From assembly GCA_022494885.1 (NCBI GenBank), contig JAGVSM010002983.1, forward strand, positions 1 through 64,000: a stretch of DNA of 64,000 bases, written 5' to 3'. Origin of the DNA: Micrasema longulum (Eukaryota; Arthropoda; Insecta; Trichoptera; Brachycentridae). The notes beneath the pieces are model-generated. The model saw only the letters and a list, made by a program, of their open reading frames with translations. It was not told the DNA's origin and ran no database searches. This document shows positions 11,361 through 21,500 of this stretch, in pieces (the stretch's first letter is position 1; every line of letters starts with the position of its first letter). Position numbers and translations under genes: made by a program.

Positions 11361-12349
11361 CATGGGTGGCCAACCTTTTCAGCGGCCGGGCCAGATTTTG
11401 GAAATGAGATTTCCTACCGGGCCGTACAACAAAATTTCTTCTATTATTCAATACAAATAAGAAATATGTATATTTTTTAAGAATATATAACCAAAATGAG
11501 AGTCAAACATATTTATTAGATTAGAGTTACAATACAAAAAATAGCAATCCACAAAATTATCATAAAAAATTAACAAAATATAATAAATTTTATAAATTGT
11601 AGGCATGTAAGATTATAGCCAATGGAGACAGATTAAAGCAGGTTGAAGAATTTGTATATTTATGAAGTATGTTTATAAGAGACGGAAATGTGGATAAGTA
11701 CATGGAGAGAAGGGTTAGTGCCGGAAACATAATTAATGGTGCCTTAAAATCGATAGTGGCAAATAAGAACTTATCGAAAGAAGCAAAATTGGCAGTACAT
11801 AACGGAGTTCTGGTACCAACCCTTATGTATGGTAGTGAAGCGTGGTGTTGAAAAAAGAAGGATGAAAGAAGACTGAATGTTGTCGAAATGCGATCTCTCA
11901 GGCGAATGCGTAGTAAGATTATGTATGATAGGTGTACAAATGTCGAAATTAGAGCAGAGCGCAAGGCTGAGATAAGCATTATCGACAAAATTAAGAAAGG
12001 GCTCTTACGATAATTTGGTCGTGTGGAGCGAATGAGTGATGAAAGAACGGCTAAAAGATGTTATAATGCAAGCGCGGCTGGATGTAGAAGCCGAGGAAGG
12101 CCGGGAATGACGTGGCCGAGAAAGATACTTCCATAATATGGGATATGATACAAACTATGCACGATGGAATGTTCTTTTGGTGGTTTTATGTACACTATTA
12201 AATCGCCCATGAGGTATATTTATACAAAAACGGCGCTACATACATTATCCATAGTAATAACAATTTATTTATTTTTTGCATAATATGCCCCGCGGGTCAT
12301 TAGCAGACACCCAGCGGGCCGCATGCGGGCCGCGGGTTGGCCACCCTTG
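11361..12349. mobile_element. Non-autonomous hAT element, 989 bp, 8-bp TSD CTTTACAT
   Basis: Ends are inverted: CATGGGTGGCCAACC at the left and GGTTGGCCACCCTTG at the right. CTTTACAT is duplicated at 11353-11360 and 12350-12357, the 8-bp size expected for hAT. Subterminal GC-rich GGGCCG repeats are present on both sides. The host LINE frame continues across the insertion. No transposase is present. The inside holds an RTE-like LINE fragment. Confidence 0.88.
11640..12240 (+). mobile_element. RTE-like LINE C-terminal fragment inside the hAT element
   Basis: Translated pieces: RDGNVDKYMERRVSAGN, NKNLSKEAKLAVHNGVLVP, TLMYGSEAWC, then a stop, RRLNVVEMRSLRRMRSK and GRPGMTWP. These match the C-terminal part of RTE-like LINEs. 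The tail resembles the GGCGCTACATA...TATCCATA tail of the L2-like copies. It is a dead fragment. Confidence 0.7.
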
Positions 12350-12885
12350 CTTTACATGGAACTTCCCAAATCTATTAGCACTCATTAACTTCAAGGTACC
12401 TGGACGAAGGACTCGTCAAGTACCTCAGTTTAGTTGCAACAATTCGCGAACCGTATACTCGTATAATGCTATTCTGAATCGACTCCATGTTCTCGGCAAT
12501 AACTATTCCGACGTTGCTGACATTTTTCACTTGAAGTATAGCTTATATAAATCAACTCCATTTAATCATTTCAAAGATGGTGAACGGTAATACATTTTTA
12601 GATTGTAGTGCTTTCTGTGTTTACTTTTGTATGGGTACTATTGTGTACCATATTTACGTGCAACTTATTTTTTAAATTAATTTAATTGGCATTATTATAA
12701 ATATTTTTTTAATTAATTTTTTTTTGAGACAAAATAATTTTATTGCATTTAATATACTTATATTTTGTATCTTTTAAAGAAAAATATATATAAATTCTTT
12801 TCCTTTGAAAATTTTATCTGCACACATTGTTTAAATTTTTTTTATATGTAAATATGTTCTTTATACAAAGCTGCTGTGTTATATA

Positions 12886-13740
12886 CAGTGGTGCCTCGCA
12901 TAACGAACGCCTCGCACAGCGAACGCTGCACACAACGAACTTCCTTTTCGTTCATTTCACGATTCATACAACGAACTTCGCTTCACACAACGAACTTCGC
13001 TTCACACAACAAAGTCGCCCACTTCACACGATCACTGCCGATTTATTGCATCCTTCCGCGCAGGCAGTCGTTAGTCACTGAGCAGTACGCTTAACTTACG
13101 CACGTGTCGCAGCAATCGTTGAAGAGGATGTAGAGGAGCTTATTGAGGAACACAAAGAAGAGCTGACAACTGAAGAGCTCCAAACACTTCTGGCCCAACA
13201 ACAGGACAATGCTCAAAGGGAAGCGTCATCTGATAACGAGGAGCAACAATCAAACAATCAACCAATTCCAACTGCTGACATCAAGAACATCCTGGTCAAA
13301 TGGAAAGCAGTTCAGGAGTTTACCAATGCCCACTATCCGGATTCCGCTGAAGCAAACAGGATCAACGACCTGTACTCCGATACTCTTGTCCGTTATTTCC
13401 GGCAGATGTTGAAGAAAAGAGAGAAACAAACGACTTTGGACAGGTTTTTCACTGCACCATCGGCCAAAAAGCGGAAAATGGATGAAGATGTGCAAGATTC
13501 GATTATTTCTTAAAATTAAAAAATGTGTGTTTTTTTCATTATGTTTTTAGATGTATCTAAATAAAAATAATAACAAAAAAATTATCTTTTTTTTATGTCA
13601 TCTTACCATATTTTATGCTACAGAACGAATTATTTTTTTTAACATGTATTGTTATGGGAAAACGCGTTTCACATAACGAACTTTTCGCATAACGAACTTG
13701 CTCCTGGAACGAATTAAGTTCGTTGTGTGAGGCACCACTG
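12886..13740 (+). mobile_element. Tigger/pogo-type element, 855 bp, TA target site
   Basis: The termini CAGTGGTGCCTCGCATAACG and its inverted counterpart ending GAGGCACCACTG are flanked by TA (12884-12885 and 13741-13742). ACGAAC words are repeated below both ends. The left end is duplicated internally as several CACAACGAACTTC units. Only the C-terminal part of a transposase frame remains, so it is internally deleted. It lies in the 3' UTR of the LINE ending at 13885. Confidence 0.9.
13082..13513 (+). pseudogene. Tigger transposase C-terminal remnant
   Basis: An open frame of 143 codons starts just after an in-frame stop (13079-13081) and has no ATG early in it. It is rich in Glu and Gln (VEELIEEHKEELTTEELQTL), then shows WKAVQEFTNAHYPDS, RYFRQMLKKREKQ, TLDRFF and a basic SAKKRKM stretch, ending in ISS-like residues. 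This order is that of the C-terminal region of Tigger-derived (TIGD1-like) transposases. The DNA-binding and DDE parts are missing. Confidence 0.8.
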
Positions 13741-13928
13741 TATATTATTTATTTAAAAAAATATTTTTGTATTTAATTTTAAGTTTTTCACATTATATTG
13801 AAATGTTTATGTTATTTTTAATATGTATCTTTTTAAGGTAAAAGGCACTGCGTGCCGTTTTTATTAATAAATAAATAAATTTCCCAATTTAAAAAAAAAA
13901 ATCACTCACTGTGTATTTTATACATCAT

Positions 13929-14000
13929 ATTTTATTTATATCATGTTCACTAAATACTACACTTCTGTGTAGTATTTAGTGAACATGATAGAAATAAAAT
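13929..14000. repeat. Near-perfect inverted repeat: 34-bp arms, 4-base loop
   Basis: Arms 13929-13962 and 13967-14000 are reverse complements with one mismatch. The loop is TTCT and the inner arm contains ACTAAATACTACAC. It lies 30 bp upstream of the hammerhead motif HHR4. Confidence 0.9.
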
Positions 14001-14029
14001 AAAAAGGAATCAATTCATTAGTTACGTAA

Positions 14030-14069
14030 ACCTTGACAAAGAAGCTTGTTTGCTTTGAAACCGGTCGGT
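14030..14069 (+). ncRNA. Hammerhead-like motif HHR4, degenerate, ACCGGT stem III
   Basis: ACC is followed by TTGACAA (core C3 and G8 changed), an extra A, GAAGC/GCTTT stem II, GAAA, and ACCGGTC, in which CCGG is a loopless palindromic stem III. GGT then pairs with ACC. Architecture is as in HHR2/HHR3. The two core changes should make it inactive. Confidence 0.5.
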
Positions 14070-14110
14070 GAAAAATAAAAATTAGTGGTTAAAAAGTTGT
14101 TCTATTTATT

Positions 14111-14443
14111 TCATCCAAAATATTTAATTGAATCTACTCTGTTCAACGATTTACAAATACATTCAATATTCGGAATTTGGTTATTATAATTACAGCTGTG
14201 AATAGTTAAGGAATGATTTGGATTACATATAGTTTTATTATTAATTTTAAATGTTTTGTATTTTGTTTTCGAGTGATTTAGTGTTAGATAATTTGAGTCT
14301 AACCATTTTTTTATTAAGTTTAAGTCATTTTCAGCCTTTCCAAATACAATATCCCATTTACGTTCCACTCGCCGAGGACGGTGAACGTCTTTAACACTGA
14401 GTCCTGTGGTTACTATTATTATTAATTGTATTCTTTTGAACAC
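14111..14443 (-). mobile_element. LINE RT thumb fragment
   Basis: The minus strand encodes KAENDLNLIKKWLDSNYLTL followed by NHSKTKY. This is the segment just after the YADD region in Jockey/CR1-like reverse transcriptases. Both ends are truncated. Confidence 0.6.
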
Positions 14444-14539
14444 AATAAAAACAAACTCATTCCAACAAAGATTTGTTTTTTTTACTTCAATTTAAAATTA
14501 CATCACGCTTTAAAAAATCCCGATATTATTTATTAAACA

Positions 14540-14680
14540 ATTTTATCTCAATTTTTGGCCTATATTACAGAGATAAAAATATGCTCCTAACTAAAAATAT
14601 TTTCGGTGTGGTTAAGAATACCAGCAGATATTGTCATAGCAAATATGATTTGCGTAATCGGAGCACGGGACTGAATTAAA
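14540..14680 (+). mobile_element. Possible LINE C-terminal scrap
   Basis: The frame reads RDKNMLLTKN, then HSKYDLRNRS before a stop. The HNTRNR-like end is common near the C-terminus of CR1-like LINEs. Short and weak. Confidence 0.3.
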
Positions 14681-14689
14681 AATACAATG

Positions 14690-15660
14690 ACCTAAAGATT
14701 GACCTCTAGAGATAGGAGATAGAAACTATCCACTTTTAATATTTATGTAGGAAAAATATACAAAAATGTCATAGTCAAATGAACTCAGTAACGTAGATAC
14801 TTAGGTACTTAATCCATGTTCGAGACCTAGGTAGCATTATACATATATACATTTATTGAGTACTGGTCGATTATTTAAAGCTGGAGCGTTCGTAAAACTT
14901 ACACAAACGCATTGTAGCCCAGTCAAATTAGACAAAATACAAAGGAGTGGAAAAAATCCCAGAGTTAAGAAAATGGTCTTGAACGCTTCCTTAAGACTTG
15001 GGTTAATGTGTGTCAGAAGTTCCCTTTGGTTTGGGATGAGCTCGAGGAGAGGAGGAGGGTGTAAAGTTGTAAAGGAACATTTTTTTAGTTTTTTACATAA
15101 ATCTCGGAAACCATCATTTTTACCGAAACATTGTACAAAACTAAAGGTGATAAAATTGTCCACAAAAATGATTCCAAACATTTTTTTACTAGGACGTTTG
15201 GTTGCCGAGCTATGAGCTTTTAAAGTTTAGACGCTAAGACAACCATATTCAGCGTTCAAAATCCTTCCAAACTATTTTTATTTGCATACGATAAGCATTT
15301 ATATGGAAATGATGTGTGTGTAAATTAAATTTGAAGTTTTACATAGGAGGTAATTTATGGTGTGATGCTTTTAAAAATATATTTGGACCCCTGTATTTAG
15401 TAGCCTTACGTGTCATGTACAAGGCTAAGGTACTCGGAAAAAACGTTTTTTTATGCCTTGGAAATGGAATGTTCGATCACTGATTTTGGTTTTTTTTTTT
15501 TATGAGTCCAATCACCATTGTTGCAAAGTCCAAGAACAATGGCGCGTGATAACTACTTTTAATGACAGTTTGGATATCTGTTAAGGGTATTTCATCTTTC
15601 CTGCATTCTGCTTTAAGATTTTGGCGTTGTAAACTGAAAAATGGGCACTAAATATAATAT
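14690..15660. other. About 1 kb of unassigned sequence
   Basis: Overlapping open frames on both strands (14837-15215) have no recognisable domain and mirror each other, so none is called. Part of it (about 14870-15260) is more complex than the AT-rich background and may be an unknown transposon body. No boundaries are visible. Confidence 0.4.
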
Positions 15661-15664
15661 AGAT

Positions 15665-15815
15665 ATTAAAATATGGGCAGAATGGTGAATGTTACACAGT
15701 GTGTAAAGTGGCCACTTAAACCAGCCATTGACAGGTCATAAGCCCTGTAGATGCCTAGACTTCTATATTACCTTCTCTTAAATGTTCTTCATCTGTGTTG
15801 TAATATGTTATTATA
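15665..15815 (-). repeat. Dispersed repeat A, copy 3 (core)
   Basis: This minus-strand copy of the core (GTGTAAAGTGGCCACTTAAA, AGGTCATAAGCCCTG) continues to the TGTTCTTCATCTCTGTTG-type segment also seen at 36430-36500. Confidence 0.75.
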
Positions 15816-16002
15816 AATAATTAATTAAATTTAAGTCAAAGCCCTATTTTTAATATTTTCCCTGTAAAGTCTAACCCCACCATAAACACAATTACCCCCT
15901 CCACTATCCTTATCGACACCCACTGTTCACTGTTTCTTTTACGTATGTATATTTAGTCATTATATAACCCTGAAGAGGGCAACGTGAGTTGCCGAAACTG
16001 TA

Positions 16003-17040
16003 GTCCTTAAAATATAGCTTGATTAGAGTGACAGTTGTCAGCAAAAGTGACGACATAACTTTGTAGTAACGTCTAAGGAGTGATTTATATTGATACACGA
16101 AAAATTATTCGTATCTGGCATGTTCATTTATTTTTTTAATGACAAAAATAAATGTTCAAATGACAAATGTTCTTAAAATAAATATAAAAAAATTCTTTGA
16201 TTATTGAGTACATGAAAATAACATTTTTATATGTATAAATTATATGTATTTATTTGATATGTAATATATTTTCTTTACTAACTTTGTATACCATGTGGAA
16301 ATCTGTTATTAGTTCTGAGTTTATACACTATATCTGTTTGTTTACTATAAATATGTATGTAGAACTGTTGATTTCCCAAATAAAATAAAATAAAATAAAA
16401 TAAAATAAAATAAAATAAAATAAAATAAAATAAAATATATTAAAATAAAATAAAATAAAATAAAATAAAATAAAATAAAATAAAATAAAATAAAATAAAA
16501 TAAAATAAAATAGAATAAAATAAAATAAAATAAAATAAAATAAAATAAAATAAAATAAAATAAAATAAAATAAAATAAAATAAAATAAAATAAAATAAAA
16601 TAAAATAAAATAAAATAAAATAAAATAAAATAAAATAAAATGAAATAAAAAAAAACTATAAATCAACATAATTATATAAAATCAGCTTTAAAACTAAAGT
16701 AAAATAAACCTAATTATTAACGACGTTCTTACAAGGTTACGTCATTTTGCAAAAATGTTAAATCTTTAATTCTGGGACAAATTGATCAATGTAAATCGAT
16801 GGAATAAAAAATCATTTATTTGTTGTTCAAGAAAAATGTCTTTAATGTATTTTTTTTAGTAGATAATCGTCTTAAACACACAATAATATGCTTGTTTTTG
16901 CGCTTTTATATCAATTTTCGGAAACAGAATCTTATATTTGCATGAAAAAACTGATAAAATCGATTTGATCGGTACATGATCAGTGATCAGTAATTTCCCA
17001 TCACTAGTGACATTAGTTTGGCAGCTGTCATTTTAAGGAC
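16003..17040. mobile_element. Repeat C MITE, copy 1 (Tc1/mariner-like, TA target), with inner insertion
   Basis: Left end GTCCTTAAAATATAGC, right end TTTTAAGGAC, with TA on both sides (16001-16002, 17041-17042). Subterminal GACAGTTGTC and GGCAGCTGTCATTTTAA are inverted partners. A LINE tail plus a long microsatellite is inserted at about 16185-16656. The best full copy is at 53729-54264. Others are at 42855-43262 (right part), 44190-44505 (left part) and 62010-63258. No ORF. Confidence 0.82.
16190..16656 (+). mobile_element. LINE 3' tail ending in a 280-bp (TAAAA)n microsatellite
   Basis: Bases 16190-16377 repeat, inverted, the 3' UTR end at 945-1145. From 16378 the tail is an almost pure TAAAA pentamer array of about 55 units. 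The open frame on the other strand is an artefact of this array. The tail expansion marks the insertion as a retroposed LINE end. Confidence 0.85.
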
Positions 17041-17219
17041 TATAGTCGGTTGTGACAATAAATAGGTTGTTCATAAAACAATGTAATTTTATTTATTCCT
17101 TAAAAAAACTCTTTTAACTTCGCATTTTAATCGGGGCCCAGGTTGTTTGTTTTCGTAGAGGGGAGGGTGTATTTACCGAACTACTGTAAAAACTGTTTTT
17201 TTACGAAACAGTTTCGCCT

Positions 17220-17340
17220 GTAAAAAGAGCCTATTGCTTAAGGTTTTTTAAATCGATAGAATTTTCATCGTAGATTGCGCCTAACATCGGTACACTACCG
17301 AAAAATCGGTAGACTACCGAATATTCGGTAGAGTTCGCAA
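17220..17340. repeat. Cluster of CGGTAG dyads
   Basis: Within about 50 bp (17289-17337) the words CTACCGA and TCGGTAG alternate to form overlapping palindromes, one with an AAAA loop, one as CTACCGAATATTCGGTAG. CGGTAG is also the terminal word of MITE family K (48499, 62809), so this may be a collapsed relic of such ends. Confidence 0.5.
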
Positions 17341-17796
17341 CGCTGAGAGTGATATTCGAATATCTATTCATTAAATTTCCCTGACGCCGCGTTCCCTCGT
17401 AATGACATTTCTTACATAATCATGTTACTTTTTATAATATATTTTCAATACCCTTTGAACTGTGAGACATCATATTTTAATAACGATGTAGACCTTTATT
17501 TTGTCAACAGTTTTATTGAAACAAATCCATAGCAACTCTGATTTAATCATTTGTGTAAATATGTTTACTAATAAACCAACCATATTTGCTTTAGTTGTTT
17601 ATTAGCACGTCATGTTCTTATTTGAAGCGGATCTCAGATTAAACGAATAAACATAATAATTAGCAATGTACAGAACTGATCGATAAATAAAATCGAATAA
17701 TTCATTGCCGGTTTTAAGAATATCCGAATGATCGAGCAACAACCGATTATCGCTAAAATAATAGAATGGAAACCATATTAATCTTTAAAGGTATAA

Positions 17797-17968
17797 GCCG
17801 GCCTCGTGGTGTAATGGTCAGCACAAATACCTACCATGCAAGAGGTCTCAGGTTCGATGCCCGACATGGTTGATATGAAATATTTATTTAAAAGGGTGTT
17901 TTCACACCAGAATATTTCATAGCCTCTGGATTGGTACCTGAAGTGTAAGACTGATCACCTTACCTTCA
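17797..17968 (+). mobile_element. tRNA-derived SINE S1
   Basis: GGCCTCGTGGTGTAATGGTC starts a tRNA-like head; B box GGTTCGATGCC at about 17852. The body with GGTGTTTTCACACCAGAATA follows and the copy stops at a junction near 17968, where mariner sequence begins. Confidence 0.85.
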
Positions 17969-17971
17969 AGG

Positions 17972-18216
17972 CCGGTCAAAACATACTTGGAAACGCTCAA
18001 ATGGGAAGTATTACCCCACCCGCCGTATTCACTGGACGTTGCTCCTTCTGATTACCACTTGTTCGGATCGATGACTCGTGGCCTGGCTGAGCACCACTTC
18101 AAAAATAGCTCGATTCGTGGATAACCTCAAACGATGAGTCGTTATTTTGAGACGGTATTCGTATGCTGCCAGAAAGATGGGGAAAAGTAATCGCTAGCGA
18201 CGGTAAAACAATTGGA
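17972..18216 (+). pseudogene. Mariner transposase C-terminal fragment
   Basis: Translation gives LETLKWEVLPHPPYSLDVAP, then SDYHLFGSMTRGLAEHHF and, after damage, ERWGKVIASDGK. The D in APSDYHLF is the third catalytic Asp of mariner DD34D transposases. The N-terminal part and both ends are absent and frames are broken. A second mariner piece is at 50459-50650. Confidence 0.85.
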
Positions 18217-19139
18217 TGCCCATTTTCCAAAAATTCCTAAGCCCAATTTCATCGGTTTTGAGTTGGTAAAACTGTCGTGTAGAGCATTTTGTGCACTTTA
18301 CATTTACCTTATTATTTTTTTAATAAGAATACCCATATCGAATTTTGTATTTGAAAAATGATTTTTAAAATATTATTTTACTTTTAAAAAATCCCTAAGT
18401 CCTAAAAATCTCTTAGTCCAAGAGTTTTTTTTCTAAAAGAATCCCTAAGTCCTTTAAATACGTTTGAAAAATCCTGACCTTAGGCTTAATTCCACTTTTT
18501 TACAAGCAATAATTTTGTAACTGGTTGTAACATTGTAACATTTTTAAAAAAAAACTTTACAATACGTAATTTCAATTTTTCGAAATTCTATCATTTAACA
18601 TTTCAGGAACAAAATAAACACTTAAACTTAAAATATCTCAGAACTGCAAAAATAGTAGGCATTTTTTTTAACTGGGCATCCAATGATAGACATGTCGCGT
18701 CGATAGAACCGGCTCCGTAACACTTCAGTAGATTGAGATAGAAGTTAAGTATACCGTCTCAATGCATACCGATTATATCATTTCAAATCAATAATCGCCC
18801 CCTTAATGCCTTAACGATTAATCTCGTAACCGATATCGGATTTGGAAATAATCTAATTATTCGATCATCAATAATCGGTATCCACGTGACTAGTAACAAT
18901 AAATTAATATTGAAATGGGAAAGTCCGGTAAATCTTGAACTCATCTGTTATCCAATATGAATAATTATTGATAAATATTATATAAATAATCAATAATTAG
19001 TGGGGCAGAGAGTTGTAATTTCATTATTTGTATTGACATAAAATATACACTTTTAAAAATATGATTGATTTATTTATGTAACAATAATTGTGGTCAGCAT
19101 TACTAACGGGTTACTTGACCCATTACCTAATGACTCTAA
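18217..19139. other. AT-rich stretch, nothing firm
   Basis: Three tandem-like words CCTAAGTCC(T) occur at about 18394-18450. Dense ATCGAT/CCGAT words at 18740-18890 resemble 17640-17790. No gene or clear element end is seen. Confidence 0.4.
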
Positions 19140-19860
19140 TTTATTTATTTATTCACACTCTTTATCAAAATACAATTCCATGTTCACTTTGCCCAGCTAA
19201 CAAGGGTACATACCCCGTTCCAAGCTAGGCAATTACATTTTAATATATTATAAAAGTTAACAAATTTATACAGAGCACAGACAGACAAAATATAAACTTA
19301 TTCGGATACACATATGATTCATATATATACAGACATACACATATATACACATGTACATACACACACACGTACATACACCCATGCGCATACACATACATAC
19401 ATTCATAAAAACATAGACAATTTATTTAGGCGAAACTTCATGGTTGTCATCTATAAATATATATTTTTTAAATTATTCCTTATTTTTTATATTTTATTTT
19501 TGACATCCAGTAAGATTCTCCAATCCGTGGCATGCATCAACTTTTCTGACTCCCTACCACCAATGTCATGAAAGAGCGAGGTTAACACCTTCCGTAACTC
19601 GACAACACTCCCGTCTTTCCACGATTCTGGCAAAAGGTTAATGGACCTTTTTGCCTACGTGATAGTGTTGTCTCGATGCCAGAACAGTGTTGACCCCTTC
19701 ACTTAGTATCAGATCCCTATTAGAGTATCTTGTATTATGGTTGTGGTTGACGCTTGGGTAAATGTCTCTATTTATGTGTGTAACCACTACCGTTCTCAAT
19801 ATATACTTTTGAATAATATTCAGTACTCTGAATTCTTTGAAGAGCAAGTCACTTGGATAG
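19140..19860 (-). mobile_element. LINE 3' end, empty-site paralogue of 59838-61090
   Basis: The minus strand encodes NHNTRYSNRDLILSEGVNTV and a worn C-terminal end. The 3' UTR contains CATACA-rich simple sequence (19315-19400) and GCTAACAAGG...CATACCCCG, ending near 19140 with TAAATAAATAAA. It aligns throughout with 59838-61090 but lacks the two MITEs present there. Confidence 0.75.
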
Positions 19861-21290
19861 CGAAATGTTTTTTTTAAATGACTCGAATTAAAGATTTCTG
19901 TGCAATTGCTACAGGTTCAAGGGCGGTTTTTGTGCAAGCAACCAATTAGACCGTCAACACAGACTAATGTAGACTGAATCTCATTTTATAGTAGTTAATG
20001 AGTAGTGTTGAGATTTCGGGTTTCTCTGTGGGTGGGTTCCAATGCATTATATGCACACTTTGGTTTATATTTATTTATTTATTCCGACGGCTTACGCCTT
20101 TGACAAAGTATTAAATAATATTGAAAATAATTACAATAAAACAAAATACCTGAACACAGTATAAAAAATATAGATACATGACAAGTTTCAAACAAACTCA
20201 AAGTCCTAACAAGACGAAACGCGTCACAATATACCCTTCGTATATTTTATAAAAAATAAAGTAGAATTATAATCCAATAAACTTGTTTTATTTTGGATAC
20301 ATTACAAAATTATTTAATAACTTGAAAAGTAGCACTAAATGTGAAATTTCCCTTCTATCTGAATTGATGATGATTGCTCCGGACGCGTGATATGGGAAAA
20401 TCTTAGCTATCTAGGACCCCGGTATCTGAAAGCTATGTGCTGGATCCTCAATAAAGACATATGTTCGCTTTCGGGTCTGCCTCTAGCGATCCCAGGGGAG
20501 ATATACAGCAGGATTGGTTAGATACGTGTATAAAAATGTGTGGCAATACTTACTCATTTGTATGAGAAATATGTAACGTTGTTTACTGTGTTGCGGTCCT
20601 CAGAAGGACGCTTTATAACATGTGGTGTTTTTGGTAATGAATCAGTAGAGTTCCAGTCTCTAAACAGTGAACACGCGTTTCAAACTGTGAGCTCTCCGGT
20701 CTTCACTCCGCACCAGGTGGAAGGTCCTTTTCAGGGCTATTGAAGTTGGCTAGTATTCGGCGCAGCCATGCCCATTTTCCGACTTTGTCTTTTAACTCTG
20801 CTTGAGAGGGTGGCTCCCCGTTTACGCCGGGAAGTCTGACTGTGGAAGACGCCGGTGACGAGCCAGCAAAATGATAATGATTATGTTCAAATTTATTCGG
20901 TTTTTTTAAACATATATAAATAAAAAACGAACCAGTTGTAAAAAAGATCTTTATTGGCCCTGCCACAATAGTTTTTAGTTATATAAAACAATTAATTATA
21001 CTAATATATTCCATTTAACTTGGAATGCGCGAATTAGGAAGACAATCTTCATACAGTTTCTATTTGTTATACAAATCTAGCTTAAGTACCTAATTACAAA
21101 AGGCTACTTTTCATTAAGACATTATGTTATTGCTATCAATAACTTAATTAAATAGACACGTTACGAGCGCGAAGATGGAATTTAAATTCGTGGGTAATTG
21201 CCTTCTTTGACTACATTCTCTAACGAACTTTCGTCGTGATCGGACGTGACGCTACGCTGAAAAATACCACTACGCGTGATGAGAAAATGC
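19861..21290. other. Unassigned, with a possible worn hammerhead end
   Basis: A LINE-like tail on the minus strand lies at 20065-20150 (TTATTTATTTATT next to ACGGCTTACGCC). At 20200-20222 the words CTAACAAGACGAAACGCGTC look like a strongly worn minimal hammerhead (CTGANGA-stem-GAAA-ACGCGT-C). The GC-richer part 20360-20870 shows no domain I can name. Confidence 0.35.
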
Positions 21291-21299
21291 TTTGAGGAA

Positions 21300-21500
21300 G
21301 TTTAATGCTACGGAAAAGTGGATACAAGAAATGTTTTCTTTCACGCGGTAAAAATTATGAGAAAGAAGTAATAAGAGAACAGACGCAGCGAGCTCCGGTG
21401 ACAACTGTCATCAAGCGGAGGCGATGCGGTTGGCTGGGCCATATACTGCGGATGCCTCCTGAGAGCCTTAACCACGCTTGCCTACTTTACAAGGCATCAG
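21300..21500 (+). mobile_element. RTE-like LINE C-terminal fragment
   Basis: The frame encodes EQTQRAPVTTVIKRRRCGWL followed by GHILRMPPESLNHACLLY. This is the C-terminal signature also found at 28020-28160 and 42590-42680. It is cut at about 21500 by the next element. Confidence 0.75.

Larger units (their letters stand above)
10965..13885 (+). mobile_element. Jockey/CR1-like LINE 3' end carrying two nested transposons
   Basis: Coding sequence begins near 10970 (RDLGVIFDQRLSFVSHI, then LEYNSTI, a stop, then NKFLRY and LTERRKIIDLLNLFKIVN). It breaks at 11360 and resumes at 12358 with LLALINFKVPGRRTRQ and FSCNNSRTV. The break is the hAT insertion. The 3' UTR from about 12600 is interrupted by the Tigger element and ends near 13880 (ggcactgcgtgcc hairpin, AATAAATAAATAA). 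The same family is on the minus strand at 36945-37665. Confidence 0.8.
15964..17053 (+). ncRNA. Hammerhead ribozyme HHR1, intact core, split by a MITE at 16003-17040
   Basis: Left part: ATAACC (15964-15969), core CTGAAGA (15970-15976), one extra G, stem II GGCAAC/GTTGCC with GTGA loop, GAAA (15994-15997), CTGTA. After the MITE and its TA duplication are skipped, TAGTC (17043-17047) closes a three-pair stem III (A-U, C-G, U-A) around loop GTAT, and GGTTGT (17048-17053) pairs with ATAACC. All conserved core residues and the UC cleavage site are present. The fold is a type I minimal hammerhead as found in Penelope-like elements. Downstream AATAAATAGGTTG fits a Penelope-type end. Confidence 0.72.

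Noticed and set aside
12827..13094. Frames with repeated HTTNF/SHNE residues
   Set aside because: They translate the repeated CACAACGAACTTC units under the Tigger left end.
14837..15215. Two overlapping frames of about 115 codons on opposite strands
   Set aside because: No domain, no codon bias difference between them and no splice or promoter context.
16328..16669. Long FILFY-repeat open frame on the minus strand
   Set aside because: It is the translation of a (TAAAA)n microsatellite at the end of a LINE tail.
17797..17870. tRNA gene call (also at 26480-26553, 27750-27820, 42936-43010, 47353-47428, 53398-53466)
   Set aside because: A and B boxes are present but acceptor stems do not close and most continue into repeated SINE bodies. 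Copies are dispersed with target duplications.
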